64,000 bases of DNA, taken from the NCBI GenBank assembly GCA_035578905.1, contig JAQJVL010002203.1, forward strand, positions 50,758 through 114,757, in the 5' to 3' direction. The position numbers and the translations under genes are program-made. Positions 1 to 12,172 of the stretch are shown one piece after another. Source of the DNA: Stictocephala bisonia. Lineage: Eukaryota > Arthropoda > Insecta > Hemiptera > Membracidae. The notes under the pieces are model-generated. The model was not told the DNA's origin. It saw only the letters and a program-made list of their open reading frames with translations, and searched no databases. The stretch's first letter is position 1, and the number at the start of each line of letters is the position of its first letter.

Positions 1-2042
1 CACATAGAATCATTTTAAAATAAGAAGAATGATATTTTTTTATTTGAATTATTGTGAAGAATAAAATAAAAATGAGTGATTTCTTTAATAAATTCAGTTA
101 TTTAAAAGCCAGCAGTAATTTTTTTTTTTTTATTCATGAAAGGAATATAAATCATGTTTAGGGTCTAGAATATACGAGTAAAAATGAGAGATTTCATTAT
201 ATGATTATTGACAGTCTTATAAAGCAATAAAAATTCAATTCTATGATTTGTTTTAACTATGCAGAATTTTTGTTCAGAAATATGGAGTTTTTATGGTATA
301 AATAACTAAGTCAAATCTGTACAGGTTTATTTATAATGCTTTTGAAACTGAAAATCAATAAAAAGAGGTTTGCAAAGTTCAGTGGAGTCACATTTTGTAA
401 TAGTTCCTATTTTTTTTATTTATTTTTTTTAAGATTATTAGTTTTGTAATTCAGGTACAATTAACATTCATAAGTTAACTATATATTTTATTTTATAATT
501 ACTTAACTGTATATTTTACCAGCGAAGTTAGAGCTAAGAGGCCCTCTCTAACACTTAAACTATTAAAGCAGTTAAGCGTATGTACATGATTTAACATGAC
601 TGTAAATGTATATTAAAATAGGTTCATGCCTTGAATGTTAAATCTAATGATAAAGATATCAGTTGAGATGGTGTCACTCTGTTTTTCTGTTGTTGGCTAT
701 CAGCTCAGTTGCTTATTATGTTAACTGTAGAAAAAATAACTAAACAATATATTTTATCTTCCAGAAATTAATCTTCAGTTATTCCAAAATTAGTGGACTA
801 TGGGTCTCAGTTTGAAAGTTACGAGCAGAAACATATTTAACCTTGTACAGGAAGTTACGGGCCTCGTTAGCCAATGATAGAATTTGATTATGTTGATGTT
901 AGTAAGAAAATGCAATTAGTAACAGCCTTATTTTTCAATTAGCAAAGTATCTCCCTCAAGAATGTTTTTTGTCGTTATTAATACCCTCCAAATACATTTT
1001 GCTGTTTTAGACATTCTGTTTTCAATTGGAGCATTTAGTATCAGTCTAATCCAAATTTTTCTGTGATTTATTATACAACTTCAAAATTAACCACATCAGG
1101 TGTTTAAAATTTCTTCATTGAAACTGTTTAGATGTTTTATATTTCTGTAAGTAATTTTTGCTTCTTTCATGGATTTACCAACCCTTCAACACAAGATGAT
1201 GTGACAGTAACATCATGGTCAATGATCGCATAAATACTGAGTCACCATCTGTGTTGAACAGGACAATTAGTCAAAAGCTTTGTACTCTAACTAGTACATT
1301 TTCCATGCAACTTTATACAGTCACCAGTGTAAGGCCTATCTTGAAGAAATGGCGTCTGGCTTAGAGGATGGAACTTGATGACATCATTGTTTCTATTGCA
1401 GTTGCACCTTTATTGCAAATTGTTACCAAAACAAAAAGAGGAGGATACAATTGTCTTGGTTTTTATTAATTGGCTGTATATTTTTGTTTATTTACACTTT
1501 ACATGTTATTTGTATATCTTTAAAATGTTCTAATTTGGCTATCTGTAAACCAATTACTATTTACTGATATCAGTATTAGTGTTTTAACAAAAAATGAGAC
1601 CTGTACTTGTTGGCATTATTTTATAATAAGTGTATATTCCAACTACATAGTTGGTAATGAAACTCCATCTACATAGGTAGAATGTTATTCTTTTAATTTT
1701 GCAAATAACATTTCTTTAGTTATAAATATGGTTCTATTTTTTTATACAATTTATATATATATGCATACATTTTCTGTATTACAAAAATTGCTTTGTATTA
1801 AGCGTTCAGCCTGCTCTAATCATCACTTCATACAATTGTTATTTTTATAAATTAACATTGATTCAACCAAATAAATAAAACTTCTTGTTTGCAGGAGGTT
1901 TTCTTAGCTTGTCCAGCACAATCAGTATTCTTTACAATTAATATTTTATATGTTTATTTTTCAGTAAATCTTCCTAAACTCATAATTTTTTCCCGAAGTT
2001 TGCATTTTTATCATTTACAAACATGGGATGTGTTTTTTAAAG
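1..2042. other. AT-rich non-coding DNA, probably intron of CMPK2-like copy 1
   Basis: I see no convincing exon, element end or RNA gene here. The stretch precedes an acceptor and exon of the CMPK2-like copy 1, so it is most simply the intron before that exon. Long T runs occur near 120 and 410. The counterpart of copy 2's fourth exon is not found here, so the 5' exons of copy 1 should lie before the window. Confidence 0.5.
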
Positions 2043-5000
2043 GTATTGGAATGATTTAACTGCTACAAGTTTGGCAGACATCTTTATTAACTCGACAGTT
2101 CCTAAATCTGTTTCTACTCTCTACACGTTTCCCAAGGACCTTCTAAAGCCAGATCTCACTGTGTTCCTTAACACACTAAATCATGCACCTGATAGTCGAG
2201 AGGATATTAGACTTCCTCAGTGGAAACAATTGTAAGTTTATTTTGTCAACTTCCGGGATTTTTAACTAGAATCTACATTTTCCGGTGACAACCACGTCAA
2301 GGTACTATCTACAATATTTACAAGATGACCAGATGTGTCGCCCATACTGTGATGTGGCGAAACATCTGGTCATATTGTAGATAGTACCTTGACGCTGCTG
2401 CCACTGGAAAATGTAGATTCTAGTTATGACACCGGCCGCTTAAGCTTAAGTTCTAAGATTACCGGGATTTTTCATTAATTCTGTGCATCATTAATAAAAA
2501 AGGATGGATCAACTGGAGTATCTAGGTTTATTATAAACTACTTTAAACATAGAATTCTAAAGATGCTTCTTTCAGATATAGATTAGGTTAAAGGGCATTA
2601 AGCCAGGATTTAGTACATTAGGAAAGATAGGACATCATAAAACGTATCTCAGAAGATAAGTCCACTAACACCAGAGTAGTAGTAAACAAATACAATAGCG
2701 TCACATGTGCACAAATATTCAGTGCCACTGGCACTTCCTCAACTCACTGGAAGAAAGTGCCAGTGGCACTGAAATTTTGTGCACATGTGACTCTATTGTA
2801 TTTGTTTACTATTACTCTGGTGTTTGTGGACTTGTCCTCTTAGGTAAGTTTGCTGATGTCCTATATCTCCTAATGTACTCTTTTAGATTTATAATTGTTA
2901 TCTCCTATGGTAATATTAATACAAATTCCAGAACTTTATATTATAAGTAATTATTGTAAAATTTCAGTAGCCCATCAGCTGTTCATTAGTCCTTGGGCTT
3001 TTAATTAATGACGGTTTCTAAGAAAAAGTAAATCTTAGTTTGTAGCAAAGACTATATATCATCATTTACATTCATGGCATCTTAAACCCTATAAAGAGTA
3101 TTCACGTCATATAACGTCGTCCTTGCTATGGCCTAAAGGATTAAGTCATTTTTATGCGAAAAGTACCCAGAGGGGTAAGAAAAAATTGTTTGACAATAAA
3201 CTTTTTTATTCATACATTTTAACTTTAACAATTGGAAATTACAAAATTTTGAATTTTGGAGAATATTTAATGAGTTTAGTACTTTTTTCAAGGTGTGAAA
3301 TCGTTGAAAACAGCTTAATGCACAAGGCAACACATTCTAACATTTACAGTACAGTGTTAGATGTGAATAAGATAAGAGAAGGAGAAATCAGGAGGGAAGA
3401 AAGTGTGTGAATGTTTCTCATTAGTCCTTATTTAGAGGGTGGAATGAAGTACATGAGAACAGCGTGTGAAAGATTACCATTGGTCCTTGAATACAATAAC
3501 AGTACACAATTTAGTTTCAATTCAAGTCGTCACAGCGCAGCACTAATCAGACGTGTCACAATACTTGGATATTCGAGGAAAACTTACTTACGAGTTTTAC
3601 CATTTCCTACCAGCACAAACCAGGCATACGTTTTTCCCATCATATGACCCAATGATGGGTCATATGATGGGAAAAATATATAAATAAATGCCTCTCTATA
3701 AATGACTTACAAGTTGTCTTCCTGAATGAGTTGTTTAGAAAACAAAATAATTCAAAAACAGAGTAAATAAATTAAATACAAATTTGTTTTACTACTTTTA
3801 AATGTTTAAATTTACAAATTATTCGTTTGTTTTTTTCACTTTTTCAAAAAACATTAGTCTTACAATGCAAAGTCATATTTATTTAATGTTACTGTTGAAT
3901 AATTTTGTAGCAATGCAAGTGAATGATACACAACACAAATTTATTACAGTAAAAGTACAAAGTGAACAAATACTATGGTGATCAATTTACCTTCCTCAGA
4001 CAGGACAATAAATATTTAGATTCTTCACTACAATATTTGTACACTGTACTTATATCATAATAAATTTGTGTTGTGTGACATTAACTTGTATTGTATTTCT
4101 ACCAACACGTAATATGATAATTCAGAAACTATAGTTTTCTTGTGCAGGCCCGGACTGGCTCATTGAAAAGGGCGGTGGACAACCGTCGCCAAGGGCGCCG
4201 ATATATATATATACTAATATATATATATATATATATAGAGGTCGATTTCTAGAAATTGAGGTGCTGGAACTGTACCTGAAAAAATATTCCGGGGGGTTTG
4301 GGGGGTATGGAATACCCCCCAACGGAAGCGGGGGGTCCGGGGTATTTTCAAAAAAAATGAAAATTTTTGAAAATACCATCATTGAAATAGGCAATTTTAC
4401 GCTATCTGAGTACATTTTTGCAACTTGTAATCCAAGATCTTTTTTATTTGAACAATTAGTTCAAAATAACTGTTCAAAACAATCTGTAACAAATTTTTTA
4501 AAAAAAAAAAATATATATAGATATAAATCTTCACTTTAGTTTTGTAACTATATATTATTTCATATTCTGCATCATGTTTATTATATATTATTGACTTGGG
4601 TATTAACTGTATTAGTGTATTACAAAATCCCCTGACATCGGAAGGTTCAGATAAATGAAACAAGGCGCTTTGGTTTAATAATTCCTAATGTATTTAATAA
4701 TCGTAAAATACATCGTTTACTAGTATTAAGGTAAGTGATAGAGCCAAACACTAACAATAAGTAATTAAGTGAATGGTCCTAGAATGTTAGTAAACGCCTC
4801 ATTTCTGTGCTTGAGTCACACAATTTGTTTATTATCGTTTCACCATCAATTTTACTCATAATATCCTTTTCACTTTGCATGATTATTAAAGATTCAAGAT
4901 TTTGATTTGTCATTGTGGACCTCAGACGAGTTTTAATAAGTTTCAATTTGGAAAATATTCTTTCACAGCTAACTTGGGTTAATGGAATTGTAAGCAAATA

Positions 5001-5929
5001 TTTATAAACTTTATAAAGTTCTTTGTATTGCAAGCAATACATATTATATTCAACAAGCACTTTAAATGCACACTTTATACAAGTGTTACAGGTCTTTGCT
5101 TCAGTACACTTTACCGAGTCTAGGTCAAATTTATCTTCGTCGCCACCTTCAAAGTCTTCGTGATCTAGTTCATTATCTGATTCCTCTTCTGACTCTCTTC
5201 CCCTCATCTGAAATTGCTTATGAATGTACTTTACCTTACTAAGGTAATGTAAGTTTTAAGCCCACCTAATTATTCTGAATAATTACTGAATAACTAGGTA
5301 GGTAGGAGGTGGTGTTTATTACGTTAAAATATGCATTTTAATATTCTCACCGCTAAGGCAGTGAAAATATTTGGCGTGAATATTTTTGTTACTAGGCGCC
5401 CTACCGCGAGGGCGCCGAGGGCGCCCGAGGAGGAGGGCGCACCGGGACGCGTCCCGGTGTCCCGGCGGGCCAGTCCGGGCCTGTTCTTGTGTGTTCATTT
5501 TGTACTTAAACATTTTTGGAAGTTTGTGATTGGTCTGACACAATTTATTTAGTGACGGCTGGCATTTATCTGCTATGACACACTTTCAGAACTTATCTAG
5601 CTTTGAAATGATAACTGTTTAAGAAGGAATAAAAAGATGCAAGTTTAATATGTAAAATAATAATTTAATGTCAGGTGTTTCTATAAGCTGTTTTGTGGGA
5701 GAGAGATAGCATTTATACATGGATACCCTAAAACAAATAAAAGGTAATATCACTATATAATGAAAACTGATTTTTCAGATTTACAGATGCCTTTTTAAGA
5801 TTCAGACAGATAAAATTGTACGAAGTGATATGGCAGGATGCTGACAATGCAACAAGAACCATTTTACAGATTGCGGAAGATGTCCTTGGTGAACAATTTG
5901 ATCTCTCAATAACATATCCAACAGATTAA
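2043..5929 (+). CDS. CMPK2-like: UMP-CMP kinase 2 / thymidylate kinase-like protein, copy 1 (3' exons only)
   Basis: Two terminal exons are visible: 2043-2231 (donor gtaagt) and 5779-5929 (acceptor tttttcag, stop TAA at 5927-5929). Phases agree across the intron (TT|A = Leu). The product includes YWNDLTATSLAD, then FPKDLLKPDLTVFLNT, then an exon beginning FTDAFLRFRQ and ending SITYPTD. This order matches the C-terminal half of CMPK2/dTMP kinase: the segment after the DRYW motif, the KPDL strand, then the final helix. It matches copy 2 exon for exon with the same intron position and phase. The residue before YW spans the upstream splice, so it cannot be told whether the DR-type arginine survives. 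Sequons NST and NAT are present. The last intron is stuffed with foldback elements and a hAT element. The 5' exons are outside the window. Family assignment is from recalled motifs, not a search. Confidence 0.75.
2265..2424. mobile_element. Foldback MITE 1
   Basis: A near-perfect inverted repeat of about 160 bp. The left arm begins ACTAGAATCTACATTTTCC and the right arm ends with its complement at 2424. The inner parts (gaccagatgt / acatctggtc) also pair, leaving a very short loop. It lies just inside the last intron of copy 1. Confidence 0.8.
2614..2877. mobile_element. Foldback MITE 2
   Basis: A long inverted repeat of about 264 bp with arms of about 125 bp. Outer ends are TACATTAGGA and its diverged complement, and the centre pairs GTCACATGTGCACAAA with TTTGTGCACATGTGAC. 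An 81-codon reading frame over the right half is an accident of the palindrome. Confidence 0.8.
3631..3675. repeat. Short palindrome
   Basis: Perfect or near-perfect palindrome: TTTTCCCATCATATGACCCA faces its complement directly. It may be the core of a decayed foldback element or a cruciform-prone site. No open function is visible. Confidence 0.7.
3929..4076. mobile_element. Foldback MITE 3
   Basis: Imperfect inverted repeat of about 148 bp. The left arm begins CACAACACAAATTTATTA and the right arm ends TAATAAATTTGTGTTGTG. The inner arms (agtacaaagtgaacaaatac / gtatttgtacactgtact type) are more diverged. It sits immediately before the hAT insertion. Confidence 0.75.
4145..5483 (-). mobile_element. 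hAT DNA transposon, internally deleted, with intact ends
   Basis: Both termini are visible. The left end CAGGCCCGGACTGGC (4145-4159) is the exact complement of the right end (5469-5483). The element is flanked by a perfect 8-bp duplication, TTCTTGTG (4137-4144 and 5484-5491). An 8-bp target duplication and a terminal CAG are hAT hallmarks. Length is 1339 bp, much shorter than autonomous hAT elements, so most of the transposase is missing. Subterminal DNA is GC-rich (repeated gggcgcc), while the interior holds a TA microsatellite (about 4200-4237) and runs of G and C at 4290-4345. Confidence 0.93.
4779..5207 (-). pseudogene. hAT transposase C-terminal dimerisation domain fragment
   Basis: A 142-residue frame inside the hAT element. 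An acidic N-terminal part (about residues 1-30, Glu/Asp rich) is followed by a segment resembling the hAT C-terminal dimerisation region: YLLTIPLTQVSCERIFSKLK, then LIKTRLRSTM and SLIIM. The CERIFSKL-type motif is typical of ZMYM1/P52rIPK-like hAT transposases. The RNase H-like catalytic core is absent, so this is a fragment that can only remain as a relic or a domesticated piece. The ATG is internal to a longer ancestral frame. Confidence 0.8.
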
Positions 5930-6553
5930 CTTAATTTTTCATGAGAAATCTGAAAAGTATTTACATTAGATCTGATATCAAGGACAAATCATATATGCAC
6001 CTCTGTCAAGAGTATTTATATTAATATACTTTGAAACAGATACAAACTTGCTTCCTACTTCAGCAATAATAAAGATTATTAAACATCCTCAAAATGTATT
6101 CTTCGATCCTAAATTGTAGTACATACTCTTTTACAGGAATCACAGAAAATTGTGTAATCTTAAAAAGCAGAAACATCACACTGCTTATAAATAAAAATTT
6201 CAATAGTTGACTTTGAAAATACATTCTAAATGTACAAAAATCTGTAAATTTTGTATATTTTGAATTCTATCTGCAATTTTCATTTTAAGTGCTCAATCAT
6301 TAAAAAACAAATATTAAACAGTATGATGAGAAGTTACTTGCCGTTACATTGCCTGCCAGAAATTGAAGTTATATGGACAGTGGAAGGTCTTCTACATCAT
6401 AGGGTAGGTAGGGGGAGCCCAAGTAAGGAAAGGTCTAACCTCATGTAGCACAAGTTTATTTTGACTATTGTCAGGTCACTTTTGATCAGAATGGCAGATA
6501 TTGTAGTCCTTGTAATCAGGATGCAAGTAATTACATTACTAAAGAAATTACAG

Positions 6554-6784
6554 CAATGACTACAAATACACTAAGACGAAAAGTAGCCATGTTAAAATTT
6601 CAGACCAGTCGTCCAGGTAGAAACTCGACTTTTCGCAAACGGCCACTAGGAGGCACGAGCGCTCGCCCGCCTGCTCCCTGTCTTTCGGAGCAGCGCTCGT
6701 AGCGGCTGTTTGCGTAAGCTTCCCTCCCGCTTGTCTGAAAAATTCCCATAAGACCTTTTCGTCTTAGTGTATTTGTAGTCATTG
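6554..6784. mobile_element. Foldback MITE 4 with GC-rich centre
   Basis: About 30-bp terminal inverted repeats: CAATGACTACAAATACACTA at the left and the complement ending TTGTAGTCATTG at the right (6784). The inside continues to pair (CGCAAACGGCC / GGCTGTTTGCG; ACGAGCGCT / AGCGCTCGT) around a GC-rich core at 6640-6720. It lies downstream of copy 1. The 60-codon minus frame is incidental. Confidence 0.8.
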
Positions 6785-7205
6785 ATTACAGTAAGTCAGA
6801 TCACACCTAGAGTCGGCTAGACCCACAACCCTTCGTCCATGTATCAATGGTTCCTGAATGAGGGCCAAGTTTAGGGGTGTTTTTACACTTGATGGGTGAC
6901 GAGGCTGCTTTATTGAGATAAACTTTGATCAACAGTATATATGGACCATTAGTATTGTCCTTTTCCAGTATGATGATGGCTATTCGGTAAAGACAGAGGC
7001 AGGTTCTACAATCGGATTCGTATTGCCTTCGACCATAAACTCAAAACTCCAACATCAACCAGAGAAATAAAGTATCTTCCATCATAGTAGCCTTTATAAC
7101 AATCAATTTTCATTCCTCAACCCATATGTTCTGGTCACTCAGTATCCATAGGATATTTGGAGGTTTTATTTTTTAACTTCCTAGGTACCTTCAAAAGTAT
7201 AGTAA

Positions 7206-7385
7206 CATTTTTATAACCGTAGACTCGGCCGTGCACTACTAACCTAAACTAATGAATACAGTCTGATGAGTCATTCCTGCGTCCAGTGACCTAATTCGAG
7301 CGAATGTTTGTAAGACACCCTTTACAATGATAATGTTCCTTGCCTACCGCCGCTTCCGGAGTCCGAGTCTACCATTATAAAAATT
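7206..7385 (-). mobile_element. MITE family M1, copy 1
   Basis: About 180 bp with terminal inverted repeats of about 22 bp: ATTTTTATAACCGTAGACTC at the left, and the complement of GAGTCTACCATTATAAAAAT at the right. The same sequence occurs in the other orientation near 44930 and at 61222-61397. Internal shared words include gcggcggtaggc, attcgctcaaattaggtcac and gtttaggtta. It is non-coding. Confidence 0.75.
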
Positions 7386-9317
7386 GAACTATACCTTTGT
7401 TATCTTTAACAGGTCCCTCCGTTCATCCGACAAGGGAAGATGTCCATCAACCAAAACTTGTTTTCTTGGTTCATACGAGAGATGACAGCTATCTTCTCCA
7501 TGTCACTATTGAATTGAAAGTAGTCTTCACTCTCTAGGGACATATATTTGTCCAAGATAGTTTTATGGATGGAATCTCCCTTCTCCTCTGTCAAACTTGA
7601 GGTTGGGTTACCCTCAACCACAATGACCATTTTGATGAATTTCAGCAATTCCTTGCACGGTGACGCTGAGTTGTTTTACATATTTTACATATTGCATATT
7701 TATCAATTATTTATTGTATATTTATAAAATATTTAATAATTTGTTGGGCCTTGTATCTTGTGAATATTTAGTACAGTACTTGTTATTACTTTGATTAGTG
7801 TGTGCAGACTACCTAGCTTGATGAAATGTTTATTCCAGTATTGTTGCATGAAATAAAATAAAACAAACAAATCACAAAAGTACATTTTTAGAGACAGCAT
7901 AAAAGAAGTGCAATGGATGTTTAAGAGATAAATATTTATTAAGTAAAAGGGCATGACAGACAAGATGGGAGGGAAAATGTGTGAGTATATTAGTACTTTG
8001 GGATCCTTGAGGGCCACATAGAATTGTGGATTTAGTTTTCCATAAAGCTGACTAAACAGCCTAAAGAAGGAAATATGTGTTTATCAGATAATTGATAAAT
8101 AAATAGTCTTGTGCTGGATAAATGGAGTATATTTATCAAGGCTAACAAAAGTTTTCTTCTTAAAATTTGTATAAACTACCAGCAACAACCATTTCAATAG
8201 AGAACTTGCAAATTGTAATGTTCACACATTGACTGAGAAGTTTGGAGAAGCATGCTTAACTAGGATCACCGAGAATTTTGAGGGGCTTTAATACTATCTT
8301 GTTATTTCACATCCATTCTAGATACATAGTTCTATTTCAAATCTAACCAGGATGCAATTCTGAATCCTTACAATCCGTTGTCATATTTTTCATCATAAAT
8401 AAAAGCATGTTCTATTGTAGGCATAACAATTCAGTTTGTATAAAATATCATTCATTTCACTAATAATGGCACTAATTTATGGTTACAAAAGGTTTTATTT
8501 ATTTTTATATATTACAGTACAGTAATATTGTCATTGATTAAAAAAATGTTGTAATATAAAATTGTTGAGGTCAGGTGGAATGGTTGGTGTACTCTTGTTA
8601 GATAATCTTCAAAGGTTAAATACTGGTTGTCTTGTTAGGAAGTCTTTGTGTTCTCTTTTCAGTTAGTCGCCAGTCAGATTTCTGAGATGCACAGATAGCA
8701 GATTATGAAGCTTTCTTCCAATGCACGATGGCTTTTTTTCAGAAAAACAGTTCAGTGATGAGGCAAGACATATTTGAATCTGTTCCGTTTATCTGTTGAC
8801 ATGTACGATGACTTCATAAATTTAGCGGGCTGTTACTGTTAAGGACTGGAAGGCTTATCGACAGCTCTGCTGAGGTTTGACACAGCATTTAATAATATTG
8901 TGTAGTAAAATGATGACATTCTATAGTTTGTGAAATAATTCATTGCAGGAGGCTTAGTAAACTGACAAGAATGGCAGCAATCTTGAGTGATTTTCAACAG
9001 CTCCTCTGTAGCTTCATTAAATCTGCTAATACTAGCAGCACCTAAAATCACCACTGTATTCCCAGTGTCCTTGTGTATCTTGGGTAGAAAAAAACTCTGT
9101 CCTTAAACATATTGAAAGAGAGTTTCCTGCAACAACTTTCAAACATTGTGTTAATAAAATACATTAATTATCAATTAATAGCAATAATAATGCAGTGACA
9201 GGTCAGAGAAACTAATAGCTATCATATGATATGACAGCCTAAGAACCCAACTCACTACTACTGCCCATTGAGGAGAACTTACGTTTCGAATTCTTTATAA
9301 CTTACACATAGCCTAAC
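7386..9317. other. No recognisable gene
   Basis: Several minus-strand frames of 62-94 codons occur (for example 7406-7648 and 7733-8017). None has a recognisable motif or a plausible splice context, and they are too short to be counted as genes in DNA of this composition. No clear repeat was seen. Confidence 0.5.
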
Positions 9318-9321
9318 TTAA

Positions 9322-12168
9322 CCCGGGACCAGTCGCATCTACTCTGCACCTCATTCCAGTCGCTGCGGGTCATAGTGACCCGCTTTTAAAATCATACAAA
9401 TTTATAATTAAAACGTGTAGCTAATGAAAGTTTATATTTTATTTTAACTTATAGGTATGTTAGGAATATAAAAGAGTAACATTGGTGTGGATAAATATTT
9501 ATTTACAATAGAAAATCTAATTATTAAAAAATACATGTTAAATGTGATCGTTATTGTAGAAGTTAGAAAAATATGTATTATACTAGCCAAAAAGCGATGT
9601 AAATGATCAAACTTATATTTTTTCTTTAACAAATACTAACAAATAAAATACAAAAAAGGCATACTTGTATGTGAAATAAAATGACTTTTTATCATATGAA
9701 AAAAGAACTTATAAATTTTTAACAAAACATTTTGATTGTGTGAGCAGAAATTTCTTCTATAATATATAATAGAAATTCAGAAATATAATATAATAAAAAA
9801 AAGCACCTAATATAAACACTGTACATAATTCCTAAGTTTAGTCTTTGTCTAAGCATCTGAGGCAGGTAAGTTTTGCATGCTTACTACAGACATTTATTTT
9901 GCGCAAAACTCACATTTCTGGTACGATTTGTTTCCAGTCCTGTCGTAGAGTCCACAGCATTTTCTTTTTCTCGGTCCCTCTTCAGTATCTTCTTGTGCTG
10001 TTCTCTCCTCTCCATTTTCTTCTTTTAGGATGTTGAGGATATTCGCTCTGATGACCTTCGGAAGATTTCCAATTTGTAGCCAAGATTTCATGAAGGGGAA
10101 AACAAGAGCCTTGGCAAGTTCTTCCAACCACTTCCTTCTAACAATGCGTTCTTCTTTGTTGTTCCATGCACAAATGATTAGTGAGTTAACAGCAACAACG
10201 TTCAGGAGTTGATAAAATGCAGCAAGTGGCCATCTTCGTGTTTTCCTTCCAACAGAGTAAGAAGCACAGTTCATCCACAACGTCAACACCTCCTTTTGTC
10301 GAGTTGTAAAAGGTAATTATCTCTGGCTTGCGATAATTCTCCAGTTGTTTCATCAATTTTTTTACTATGATGCATATTTGATAATAGTAAGACAACTTTA
10401 CCCTTTTTTGGGACATATGAGACAAAAGTGGTGTTGTTTTTGCCAAATCCAAACATTGAAGAATTTTCTTCTCTGTGCTTAGTCACATTGAAAATACTCG
10501 GGATTGCTGCTTTATTTTTTCTAATTGTGCCCACAGTAGTCAAGTTGTGTTCTACTAAGAGTTTTTTGGCTAGAGGAACATTCGTAAACCAATTGTCATG
10601 AGTTACATTGCGTCCACTTCTCGAAATGGGCCTTACTATTCTTAAAACAATATCGTCTGGTTTTTGAGACTGTTGATATGGTCTATCAGGTTGTTTCCCT
10701 AAATACATTTCCATGTTTAGAACATAAAACGTACGAGCATCCACAAGAGAAAAAACTTTGAGCCTGTACTTAGCTGGCTTGTTCCGCATATATTGCCGAA
10801 AACCACACCTTCCACGAAAACTCCATAACATTTCATCAATAGTCGTACATTCTCCTGGAGAATAGTTTTCATTGCATTTCTTTACGATGTAATCGAATAC
10901 TTCACGAAGGGTGCTAGTTTGTCTTGTGCCATTCTTTCGTTACGATCAGTTTTGTCATCAAACCGAAGTGCTCTAACCAAAAAGTTGAAACGTTGTTGTG
11001 ACATCACGTTTTGAAATATTTGTACACCAGTACCATCTATACTCCAAAGTTCTTCAGTGTGCAAATGGGAGGATTTCAATACACCAGCATAATAAAACAA
11101 CCCCAGCAAGGCCTTTAGCTCTTCTAATGTTGTAAATTTTGCATCTCTCTCCCAAGAAAAGTTAGCTTTTACACTATTAATAAATAAATTTGTTTAGTCT
11201 ACAATTTTTTGTAATATTTCATGTGTGAAAAAGTATTGCCATGATTGTAGGGGGAATTAGCATTTTTCGCTTGGCCTTTAGTACCAGGTAGGTGCAACAC
11301 AATATTCCTTTGTCTGGTGCGAATTGACTGTGTAGGCTCAGCTGCTTTCCATTTTGTTATTTTGTCTTTACCAATATAGACACCTCTGTTTGCAAGCGGG
11401 ATATCATCTTCAGAAGTTGAACTGTCATCCGAGTCAATGTCCTCACTTTGGTCTGTATCAGTGTTATTTAGTAAATCATCAGCTCTTTCTTCGTCTGAGT
11501 CAACATCACTCCAACTATCAGAATCTTCAGTGGTATTATCAAAATCCGATTTTTCTTCACCTTCCAGTGCTGTCAAAACTCTGTCTATTTCACTTCTATC
11601 CATTACAACGCTTTCAAAATATGCAGAACTAATAAAACTATAACATTAAATAAATAAAGTAAAAATTATAATCATAAGAACTAAAACACTTTTGTACACG
11701 CGATTAGTCGCTGTGGGTCACAGTAAATAAATAAATAAAATAAATAAATAAATGATTAATTGCGTAGAACATAGTAAAAATATGCATTGCAATCGTCAAG
11801 CTATCCATTATTGCTATTCGCTATTGTTTAGCCATTCATTCTTCCATCGAGATCCCTTTCAAACATACAAAACACGTTAATACACGCATTCATCTCATAA
11901 ACCCACTCAGTAGCCTAACCCAATAAATTTCGCTAGGTCTCCCAGTTGTGTGCCATAAATTCGTCTAAGCTGTAGAATCCCGCAATGTACAATGTACGTT
12001 TACGTTACAATGGCTCCACTCAAACTGAACGAAAACTGGTTGGGGGTGTAGAGGGGAAAGGGAAAGTAAGGTACTAGGAGGGGTGGCCATCGATCGATAT
12101 CTGTTACAAAAGGAGAACAATAGAAAATCAGGTGCGGGTCACGATGACCCGCAGTCACCGTTCCCGGG
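9322..12168 (-). mobile_element. piggyBac-family transposon, full-length but decayed
   Basis: The element is bounded by TTAA at 9318-9321 and at 12169-12172, the signature target of piggyBac. The ends are CCCGGGAC on the left and the complement of CCCGGGAAC on the right. Just inside each end is an imperfect palindrome, gcgggtcatagtgacccgc (9365-9383) and gcgggtcacgatgacccgc (12134-12152), like the internal inverted repeats of piggyBac. A further partial copy (gtgggtcacagt) lies near 11715 beside a TAAA microsatellite. Length is 2847 bp, the size of a complete element. The transposase inside is broken. Confidence 0.95.
9838..11603 (-). pseudogene. piggyBac transposase, frameshifted
   Basis: Reading from ATG at 11603, an acidic N-terminus precedes a DDE core. 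TTIDEMLWSFRGR holds the first Asp, THDNWF the second, and GGVDVVDEL the last pair, so all catalytic aspartates are still encoded. The C-terminal cysteine-rich domain is also recognisable: CCGLYDR, CEFCAK, then in another frame CSKHAKLTCLRC, ending at TAA 9838-9840. The frame is broken near 11240-11190 (frame change plus TAA), 10910, 10330, 10265 and 9893, so no functional transposase can be made. The breaks are scattered small indels, as expected of neutral decay after insertion. Confidence 0.92.
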
Positions 12169-12172
12169 TTAA

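Noticed and set aside
1150..1330. Possible exon of CMPK2-like copy 1
   Set aside because: No frame here matches the copy 2 exon 4 sequence, and splice signals are poor.
2705..2950. 81-codon + frame
   Set aside because: It lies over the centre and right arm of a foldback element and has no recognisable domain.
5331..5543. Overlapping frames of about 73 codons on both strands
   Set aside because: They cover the GC-rich subterminal part and right end of the hAT element. GC content explains the openness.
7406..7648. 80-codon minus frame starting MLKFIKMVIVVEG
   Set aside because: No domain, splice partner or repeat support.
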